From positions 1 to 13,034 of the forward strand of contig WGAE01000108.1 in NCBI GenBank assembly GCA_015489185.1: DNA of 13,034 bases. Reading direction: 5' to 3'. Of the stretch, positions 6,676 to 11,644 are shown piece by piece. The notes beneath the pieces were generated by a model. It made no database searches. It saw nothing but the letters and a program-made list of their open reading frames with translations, and was not told the DNA's origin. Source of the DNA: Campylobacterales bacterium (GTDB lineage: Bacteria > Campylobacterota > Campylobacteria > Campylobacterales > QNZT01). Position numbers and translations under genes: made by a program. Within the stretch, counting starts at the first letter, position 1, and the number at the start of each line of letters is the position of its first letter.

Positions 6676-7980
6676 ATGAACAACTATATCAAACTTGGCA
6701 TCGTATCTTTGGCGGCTTCGGCTATGTTGGTCGGCTGCGGCAGTAACAACAGCACGACTCAAGACAGTTCACTCGAAACGGGCTATTTTATCGATGCACC
6801 GGTAGAGGGTCTGTCGTATGAAACAGCATCCGGTGTGAGGGGTACGACGGATCAATATGGACGGTTTAAGTACAAAAAAGGTGAAAAGGTCAGATTCATG
6901 CTCGGTAAACTGGAGATGGGTGAAGCGGCTCCCAATCAGGAGGGGTTGGTGACGCCGGAGAGTCTGGCGGGCGCGAATGAATCACTGAAAGTATTGTTGC
7001 TCAGAGTGTTGCAGGCACTCGACAGTGACAATGATCCGAGTAACGGTATTACGATACCGCAAGATGTGGTTGAGACACTCTCTCAGCTTCCGACAGAAAA
7101 GAGTATTACAGAGTTGAGCGATGAAGCACAGCTGCTGGAGTTGGATAAAAATCTGGCAGAAGCATTGGATGAAGATTATGACGGTATCATTGACGTCGAT
7201 GCTACAACGGCACAGATGCATTTTGATAACAGTATAAGCAAATGGCATAGCGGTGTTAAGCCAGATCAAGATGCAGGTTCGGCATCTGCAGGAAATGGCA
7301 ATGGAAAGGGGCAGGGCAATGGAAACGGTAACGGAGCACAAAATGGTAATGCGCACGATGCGCAAAACGGTAACGGTACGAGTATGTATCCTGATCTTTC
7401 AGCCTATCCGCTGGCGACATTGACGAACGATCAAAAATATGCACTGGCATACATGTGGAACGAAGAGAAGCTGGCAAAAGATATCTATCTTGCGCTCAAC
7501 GAGCTCTATCCGACTAACCAGTTTTACAACATCGCCACCAGAAGCGAAACGAAACATGAAGCGGCTGTCGAGGATTTGGTACAAAGATATGACATCAATA
7601 TCACCAATCTTCAGGATTATACCGTTAACTACTCCGAAGAGGAGTTGCGTGCACTGCCTGCCGGAACGTTTGGTGTCGACAAGATTCAGGAGCTCTACGA
7701 TGCGCTCTATGCCAAAGGATCACAGTCAAAAGTGGATGCTTTGCAGGTAGGATGTATGGTCGAAGTAACCGACGTGGATGATCTCGATAAGTTTATCACA
7801 ACGGCTGAAGAAGTCAACGCAACGGATCTTGTTAAAGTTTTTGAATTTTTAAGAGCCGGCAGTTACAACCACTACTGGGCATTTGACAAAGCGCTCAAAG
7901 CCGAAGGTGTCGCAGAGGGATGTGCAAGCGTCGGAGCAGAGTATGCCAAAACTCCCGAAGAGTATCCTGCTTCACATTGA
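6676..7980 (+). CDS. DUF2202 ferritin-like lipoprotein
   Basis: This 434-residue protein has a lipoprotein signal with lipobox LVGC (Cys21), so it is membrane-anchored. Residues ~36-82 resemble a small beta domain seen in marine proteobacterial lipoproteins (YETASGVRGTTDQYGRFKY). Residues ~205-235 are a low-complexity Gly/Asn linker. The C-terminal domain (about 245-425) matches DUF2202, a ferritin-like four-helix family, with WNEEKLAKDIYLAL (Glu263/264), ETKHEAAV (Glu291, His294), EEV (Glu378/379) and the helix around YNHYWAF (His399) as candidate di-iron ligands. Function of DUF2202 is not established; an oxidase or metal-storage role is inferred from the fold. The start is supported by AGGAG at 6666-6670. 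It appears to be a single-gene unit, ending next to a dyad and a convergent gene. Confidence 0.87.
   Translation: MNNYIKLGIVSLAASAMLVGCGSNNSTTQDSSLETGYFIDAPVEGLSYETASGVRGTTDQYGRFKYKKGEKVRFMLGKLEMGEAAPNQEGLVTPESLAGANESLKVLLLRVLQALDSDNDPSNGITIPQDVVETLSQLPTEKSITELSDEAQLLELDKNLAEALDEDYDGIIDVDATTAQMHFDNSISKWHSGVKPDQDAGSASAGNGNGKGQGNGNGNGAQNGNAHDAQNGNGTSMYPDLSAYPLATLTNDQKYALAYMWNEEKLAKDIYLALNELYPTNQFYNIATRSETKHEAAVEDLVQRYDINITNLQDYTVNYSEEELRALPAGTFGVDKIQELYDALYAKGSQSKVDALQVGCMVEVTDVDDLDKFITTAEEVNATDLVKVFEFLRAGSYNHYWAFDKALKAEGVAEGCASVGAEYAKTPEEYPASH
7285..7380 (+). repeat. Low-complexity Gly/Asn codon repeat
   Basis: Degenerate repeats of GGN-AAY codons (GGAAATGGCAATGG, GGAAACGGTAACGG and so on) encode the GNGNGKGQGNGNGNG-type linker between the two halves of the DUF2202 lipoprotein. 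Third positions vary, so the protein linker, rather than DNA slippage alone, seems maintained. Confidence 0.75.
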
Positions 7981-7985
7981 TTTTT

Positions 7986-8012
7986 TGATCAGGAGAATTT
8001 ATCTCCTGATCA
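7986..8012. terminator. Perfect 11-bp dyad between convergent genes
   Basis: TGATCAGGAGA and TCTCCTGATCA are separated by ATTTA. The hairpin lies 5 bp after the DUF2202 stop and 26 bp beyond the end of the convergent PsiE-family gene, where a shared terminator is expected. Neither strand has a U-run on the 3' side of the stem: the T-run is 5' on the + strand. It is therefore a non-canonical terminator or an mRNA 3'-end stabiliser. Confidence 0.55.
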
Positions 8013-8038
8013 TGAATGAAAATATATAGTAAACGGTG

Positions 8039-8506
8039 TTATTTTGATTCCAAAATATCTTGTGCATGCTCCAGGTTAACTACGTAATATGCTATACCTA
8101 AAGCTAATACGACTGCTGCAATCGAAAAAATATACATAGGGGTTAACTCTTTAAAATCAATAATGATAACTTTTCGTGCTATTGCCATCAACGCCGTAGC
8201 AAGCACAAGTTTTAAGGGAATAACGTTAGAACTTAGATATAAGACAATATTTTGATAGATTTCAATGGCTATTAAAACCGCCAGAAATGCGGCAAATGTC
8301 TTAAAAATATCTGTTAGGTTAAGTAACATAAATGGTTCAGCCATTAAATTTTTATACATTACGTACAGTACATCACCAACACCCCAGAAAATTACAAGTA
8401 CCATTAAGATTGCCAATATTTTTATTGCAATTTTAATTAATTTATTCAAGGAGCCTATGAGAGATTCGTTGTGATTTGTAGGTAATTCGTCGTGCATATT
8501 AGCCAT
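8039..8506 (-). CDS. PsiE-family integral membrane protein
   Basis: The 155-residue protein has a charged N-terminus (MANMHDELPTNHNES) and four predicted membrane segments: about 24-46, 62-86, 95-110 and 122-143. The segment ALMAIARKVIIIDFKELTP is the hallmark of the phosphate-starvation-inducible PsiE family (usual length ~130-180). The biochemical role of PsiE is unknown; in E. coli it responds to phosphate and cAMP-CRP, which need not apply here. The start at 8506 has the GAAGGGG site only 1 nt away, whereas the ATG at 8497 (Met4) has it at 10 nt, so the latter may be the true start. The gene is visibly more AT-rich than those around it, points opposite to them, and stands alone, which hints at separate acquisition. 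Confidence 0.85.
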   Translation of the reverse strand: MANMHDELPTNHNESLIGSLNKLIKIAIKILAILMVLVIFWGVGDVLYVMYKNLMAEPFMLLNLTDIFKTFAAFLAVLIAIEIYQNIVLYLSSNVIPLKLVLATALMAIARKVIIIDFKELTPMYIFSIAAVVLALGIAYYVVNLEHAQDILESK

Positions 8507-8531
8507 ACCCCTTCTTTATTTATCATTTCAC

Positions 8532-8537
8532 AGTATA
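8532..8537 (-). promoter_or_regulatory. Candidate -10 box for the PsiE-family gene
   Basis: On the minus strand TATACT lies 25 bp before the ATG at 8506, next to the small palindrome TATCGATA (8536-8543). TTGTTT on the same strand (8552-8557) is too close (14 bp) to be a standard -35. Confidence 0.35.
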
Positions 8538-8639
8538 TCGATACTATTGGAAAACAACTTACTAAAAGCTAAAAGCATTGTAAAAACTTTTTGCCATGCT
8601 TTTTCTGATATCTTAAATACGAACGGGTAAGTAAATCAA

Positions 8640-8659
8640 GGGAGGGGAGAGCCCCTCCC
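8640..8659. other. GC-rich hairpin
   Basis: GGGAGGGG-AGAG-CCCCTCCC is an 8-bp perfect stem with a 4-nt loop, standing out in AT-rich DNA. On the + strand it is followed by GTTGTT and then AAGGAG, so it could be a 5'-UTR element of the small ORF at 8677. On the - strand it is followed by TTGATTTACTT, a poor terminator tail. AACGGG at 8622-8627 could pair with CCCGTT at 8657-8662 and compete with this stem. Confidence 0.6.
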
Positions 8660-8676
8660 GTTGTTAAGGAGAAAGA

Positions 8677-8796
8677 TTGGACGGAAGTAAAAAGAGGTTG
8701 CTAAAAAGGAGGAAATTTTTAAGGAGATCGAATGAACTGCTTTGTCAAAGGATACTGTTGCTACTAATTCTTTCGTCTCTTTTTACTTCCGTTGGA
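8677..8796. repeat. Inverted repeat unit with flanking 5-bp direct repeat (MITE-like or RNA hairpin)
   Basis: ACGGAAGTAAAAAGAG (8681-8696) is the exact reverse complement of CTCTTTTTACTTCCGT (8777-8792): 16 bp without mismatch around an 80-nt interior. Read as a mobile unit, 15-bp ends at 8682-8696 and 8777-8791 enclose 110 bp and are flanked by TTGGA at 8677-8681 and TTGGA at 8792-8796, like a target duplication. Read as RNA, the stem can be lengthened by G-U pairs and by GAT/ATC at 8675-8677 and 8796-8798. No transposase is in the window. Confidence 0.6.
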
Positions 8797-8835
8797 TCGG
8801 ATATAAGCTTACCAGCCCTTAAGCTTACAATGTAA
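8677..8835 (+). CDS. Candidate 52-residue basic/hydrophobic small protein
   Basis: From TTG 8677 the frame runs 52 codons to TAA 8833-8835. A perfect AAGGAG (8666-8671) lies 5 nt upstream, and an in-frame stop at 8665-8667 shows the ORF cannot extend. The N-terminus is strongly basic (MDGSKKRLLKRRKFLRRSNE) and contains RRKFLR, close to the twin-arginine consensus RRxFLK. A hydrophobic run ILLLLILSSLFTSVGS follows at about 29-44. This could be a Tat-type or membrane peptide, or a type I toxin-like peptide. However, the inverted repeat lies within it (coding KKR and SLFTSV), so the ORF may be a by-product of a structured element. No family is recognised. It is too short for statistical support from this window alone. 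Confidence 0.35.
   Translation: MDGSKKRLLKRRKFLRRSNELLCQRILLLLILSSLFTSVGSDISLPALKLTM
8732..8767 (+). CDS. Candidate 11-residue Cys-rich micropeptide MNCFVKGYCCY
   Basis: ATG 8732 has a perfect AAGGAG (8721-8726) at 5 nt and reads eleven codons to TAA 8765-8767. Three of eleven residues are Cys, with a C-terminal GYCCY. It lies in the loop of the 16-bp inverted repeat, in another frame from the 52-codon ORF. It could be a leader peptide sensing cysteine or metal, a tiny peptide precursor, or chance. No modification enzyme is visible nearby. Confidence 0.3.
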   Translation: MNCFVKGYCCY

Positions 8836-8844
8836 GTATAGTTA

Positions 8845-8866
8845 AAAGTTGTGTCAAAGTTGTGTC
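8845..8866. repeat. 11-bp tandem direct repeat, two copies
   Basis: AAAGTTGTGTC occurs at 8845-8855 and again at 8856-8866, followed by AAAA. The 11-bp period is about one helical turn, as in operators bound by a tandem dimer such as OmpR-family regulators. It lies about 130 bp before the -10 box of the efflux operon. Confidence 0.5.
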
Positions 8867-8955
8867 AAAATTTAAATAATTATTGATTTTTTTATTTAAA
8901 ATTAATAATTTTAATGAATTTTATCTTCTTTCTTAAGAAAATTTGCACTTTTCTG

Positions 8956-8967
8956 ACTTCATGAAGT
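8956..8967. promoter_or_regulatory. 12-bp perfect palindrome, candidate operator of the efflux operon
   Basis: ACTTCATGAAGT is fully self-complementary and ends 28 bp before the TATAAT at 8996, where an activator or repressor near the -35 would bind. The regulator is unknown; no MerR- or CueR-like gene is in the window. Confidence 0.4.
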
Positions 8968-8995
8968 ACTACATACATACTCCATTCTTTTTTTC

Positions 8996-9001
8996 TATAA
9001 T
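8996..9001 (+). promoter_or_regulatory. -10 box of the efflux operon
   Basis: A perfect TATAAT is preceded by a T-run, lies 35 bp before ATG 9037, and has no clear -35, as in Campylobacterota promoters. AGGAG at 9026-9030 is the ribosome site, 6 nt from the start. Confidence 0.6.
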
Positions 9002-9036
9002 CACTTGAAAGAGTAAATTCGTATCAGGAGTTTAGT

Positions 9037-9483
9037 ATGAAAAAGAGTATGATGCTTTTGACATTTTTGGGACTTTTTGTCGTGACACCGCTTTTTGCGG
9101 AGGGGATGAAATGCGGTGCAGGTAAATGTGGAGGTGCGATGAAGTCTCAAAAGGTTTCCGCGACACTTCATGATGTAAAAGAGGTTGACGGTTATACGCT
9201 GACATTATCATCCGAAAAACCGCTGACAGTCGGTAATAACGAGATTGCGGTTGCGGTGGAGAAAGAGGGAAAACCTCTCAGTAACGTAAAAGTGAAGGTC
9301 AAATTTTTTATGCCGGAGATGCCTGGTATGCCTTATATGGAATACAAAACAAAACTCAAACCGGATAACGGTGTTTTCAAAGGGGTCGTCAACTTTTCGA
9401 TGGGTGGTACCTGGCAGTATCATCTGAAGTTCAAAGATGCAGCCGGAAAGGTGCGTATGGTACGCGGCAGTGTCAATCTCTAG
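9037..9483 (+). CDS. YtkA/FixH-like periplasmic Met/Cys protein of the efflux operon
   Basis: The 148-residue protein has a signal peptide (1-21, ending LFA). The mature N-terminus is EGMKCGAGKCGGAMKS (Cys26, Cys31), and an Ig-like beta domain follows. Within that domain FFMPEMPGMPYMEYKT places Met92, 95, 98 and 101 in a row, with Met122 in FSMGGTWQYHLKF. This domain resembles the YtkA/FixH family, whose members often sit beside copper genes. The Met spacing and Cys pair suggest Cu(I) binding in the periplasm, so it may act as a metallochaperone in the place CusF has in E. coli (inference). It is the first gene of the operon, with a strong ribosome site and its own promoter. The next gene begins 12 bp after its stop. 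Confidence 0.82.
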   Translation: MKKSMMLLTFLGLFVVTPLFAEGMKCGAGKCGGAMKSQKVSATLHDVKEVDGYTLTLSSEKPLTVGNNEIAVAVEKEGKPLSNVKVKVKFFMPEMPGMPYMEYKTKLKPDNGVFKGVVNFSMGGTWQYHLKFKDAAGKVRMVRGSVNL

Positions 9484-9495
9484 TTTAAAACGGTC

Positions 9496-10659
9496 ATGAA
9501 AAGATATCTCTTTTTTTTAATCGTTTCATTGGGGCTTTGGGCGCAAACGCTACCCCAGATTATTGAAACGGCATATCGTAACGATCCTGAAATTAAGATG
9601 CTCAAGGCAGAGATCGAAGTGCAGAAAACGCGGATTGAAGCGGTTTCATTGTGGGAAAATCCACGGTTGAGTGCGGGGCTGAGCGATATGCGCATCGATG
9701 ATCCTTTGGATCGTTCGATTGAGCCGATGCAGACGCAGTTTCTCGCAATTTCGCAAAAGATACCGCTGCGTGATCGCTATAAAGCCGACAGCAGACGTGC
9801 AAAGAAGCTCTATAAGGCGTTACGTGCAAAACTGGCGGATAAAAAGCGTCGGATTGCGTCGCAGCTTGCAAGTGATGTGTATGCTGTTTTTATAATTCAC
9901 AAACGGTTACGGTTAATCGGAAAAAATGAACGTAATCTGCGTCGTATCAAAAATTTGCTAAGGGGGTATCGTGCTTCGGGTGATCTGCTTCTGGAAACAG
10001 ATCAAATGTTGCAGCGATTGCAGGTTCGACGCGAGGTACTCAAAACAGAGGAACAGGTGCGTTTTAGTCAGATACGCCGTCATACGCTTCAGCAGATCAA
10101 AGAGGTCTCTTTTCCGAAAAGTTTGCCTGAGGAAATTCCTGTCGTTTTTGATAAAGAGCATCCCGCTTTGCAACTCTATCGTTACCGTATCGAAGCGGCG
10201 AATGAAGCGGTTGCCTCGGCAAAGATGAAAGAGCGTCCCGATTTGACAGTCAGCGGTGGATATTATCAGCGTGCGGGACGTGCGGATTATGTGAATCTTT
10301 CGGTATCGATGCCGCTTCATGTACGCGGAAAAGAGAAGATCGCCACCCAACAGGCAAAAATTGATTTGACTTATCAAACCGAACGTCTTGCGTTACAAAA
10401 GGTGAAAATGCAAAATCAATTTGAAACGTTGCGGTTACGGTTCATCCGTGATAAAAAGAATTACTTGATCTACAAACAGCGTATTTTACCGTTGCAGCGA
10501 AAGATTCGCCGTTATTTGAGCGGTAAAATGGGATTGGGTGCGATTTCAATGGTCAAGTTACTGGATGCCGTGAATGAAGAGATTGCACTGGAAGAAAAAG
10601 CACTCGATATGCTCGCTTCATGTTGGCAAAACTATGCAAAACTAAGGTATTTTCTATGA
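9496..10659 (+). CDS. TolC-type outer-membrane efflux protein (CusC/CzcC-like)
   Basis: The 387-residue protein has a signal peptide (about 1-16, ending LWAQ). It shows the two-fold repeat of outer-membrane efflux factors: an N-terminal LPQIIETAYRNDPEIKMLKAEIE half, long basic coiled-coil helices (about 80-200), and a second half starting HPALQLYRYRIEAANEAV (from about residue 215). VSGGYYQRAGRADYVNLSVSMPL supplies barrel strands. It is shorter than classical CusC (~450), as is common in this phylum. It would form the trimeric exit duct docking to the adaptor encoded next, with which it overlaps by 4 bp (ATGA). No N-terminal lipid Cys is seen. The start has only a poor ribosome site, suggesting coupling to the gene before it. 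Confidence 0.88.
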   Translation: MKRYLFFLIVSLGLWAQTLPQIIETAYRNDPEIKMLKAEIEVQKTRIEAVSLWENPRLSAGLSDMRIDDPLDRSIEPMQTQFLAISQKIPLRDRYKADSRRAKKLYKALRAKLADKKRRIASQLASDVYAVFIIHKRLRLIGKNERNLRRIKNLLRGYRASGDLLLETDQMLQRLQVRREVLKTEEQVRFSQIRRHTLQQIKEVSFPKSLPEEIPVVFDKEHPALQLYRYRIEAANEAVASAKMKERPDLTVSGGYYQRAGRADYVNLSVSMPLHVRGKEKIATQQAKIDLTYQTERLALQKVKMQNQFETLRLRFIRDKKNYLIYKQRILPLQRKIRRYLSGKMGLGAISMVKLLDAVNEEIALEEKALDMLASCWQNYAKLRYFL

Positions 10660-11642
10660 AACGGACGCTTCTGGTTCTTTTGGTGATATTTTCGGTGGCG
10701 GATGCCGAAATTCTCCGGGTCAAACAACTTTTCAATTTCACAACCGTGACGGTGCGTAAAGAGGTACGTGCGGTATCTCATACCTATTATGCCCGTACGG
10801 CGGTGGATGAACGTCGTGTCAAAGCAGTGGCTTTGCGGTTTTCCGGTTTCATTTCCAAACTCTATGTCGACAGCAAGTATCGTTTAGTGCGAAAAGGTGA
10901 GCCGCTTTTTCGTATCTATTCCAGGAGTGTGAGCGATGCGGTAGAGGAGTTGCGACTGGGACGGCATTTTTCCAAAGAGACGCGAAGAAATGCATTTTTG
11001 AAATTAAAATTGTTAGGGGTTTCTTATCTGACAAAAGGCGGGATGGACGGTAACTATACGTTTGATTTTCGGTCGCCGTTTTCAGGATATATCGTCGACA
11101 AAAAGATTGATGAGGGAAGTTTTGTGCCAAAAGGCAAAACGGTGTTGAAAATCGCGGATTATTCCACACTTTGGGTGATCGCGGATGTGTATCAACGTGA
11201 CCGGCGGTTCATTCGATCCGGTATGGATGCTCAGATCGATGTGGAGGGTTTCGGCAGGTTTAAAGGACGTGTCGAGATGCTTTATCCGACGGTCGATCCG
11301 AAAACGCAGACGATTCCTTTGAGGATTGTAGTGCAAAACAGTGCCGGACTCTTTCCTGGTTTGTTTGCCAAAGTGACATTGTCCGAAAAGGCAAAAACAC
11401 GGCTGGTGCTTCCGCGCACCGCGGTTTTGGAAAAAGATGCAAAACAGTATGTTTTTATCCCACAGCCGGACGGCACCTTTATACCGCGTGCGATCGCGGC
11501 AAGACGGATCGATGCCAAACGCTATGAAATCCTCTCCGGATTGTCCGAAGGGGAAAAGGTAGCCGATAAAGTCCTCTTTTTACTTGATAGCGATGCCTTG
11601 ACCAACGCGCTTTACGATTCAGATGAAGATGAGGATTGGTAG
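10656..11642 (+). CDS. cusB: CusB-like RND periplasmic adaptor (membrane fusion protein)
   Basis: ATG 10656, overlapping the previous TGA, gives 328 residues with a signal peptide (MKRTLLVLLVIFSVADA). The frame extends back to 10620, but that part overlaps the preceding gene and lacks a signal. The core shows the adaptor order: a first barrel strand (VKAVALRFSGFISKLYVDSKYRLVRKGE, split lipoyl half), a very short helical hairpin (about 90-120), the second lipoyl half (FRSPFSGYIVDKKIDEGSFVPKGK), then a beta-barrel (TLWVIADVYQ) and a membrane-proximal domain ending LSGLSEGEKVADKVLFLLDSDA. The acidic tail DSDEDEDW is unusual. The N-terminal metal-binding methionines of E. coli CusB are not evident. 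It links the RND pump to the outer-membrane duct. Confidence 0.87.
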   Translation: MKRTLLVLLVIFSVADAEILRVKQLFNFTTVTVRKEVRAVSHTYYARTAVDERRVKAVALRFSGFISKLYVDSKYRLVRKGEPLFRIYSRSVSDAVEELRLGRHFSKETRRNAFLKLKLLGVSYLTKGGMDGNYTFDFRSPFSGYIVDKKIDEGSFVPKGKTVLKIADYSTLWVIADVYQRDRRFIRSGMDAQIDVEGFGRFKGRVEMLYPTVDPKTQTIPLRIVVQNSAGLFPGLFAKVTLSEKAKTRLVLPRTAVLEKDAKQYVFIPQPDGTFIPRAIAARRIDAKRYEILSGLSEGEKVADKVLFLLDSDALTNALYDSDEDEDW

Positions 11643-11644
11643 CA

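Larger units (their letters stand above)
8507..9036. other. 530-bp AT-rich intergenic region between divergent genes
   Basis: No long coding region lies between the PsiE-family gene (-) and the YtkA-like gene (+). The left part (8507-8620) holds the minus-strand promoter. The middle (8640-8835) holds the GC-rich hairpin, a long inverted repeat and two small ORFs. The right part (8836-9036) is very AT-rich, with a tandem repeat, a palindrome and the cus operon promoter. Confidence 0.85.

Noticed and set aside
8561..8577. Short tandem CTAAAAG-like repeat
   Set aside because: Only two imperfect units in AT-rich DNA, within chance expectation.
8640..8835. Retron or riboswitch of a known class
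   Set aside because: No reverse transcriptase is in the window and I cannot match the sequence to a known riboswitch consensus; only the hairpins themselves are reported.
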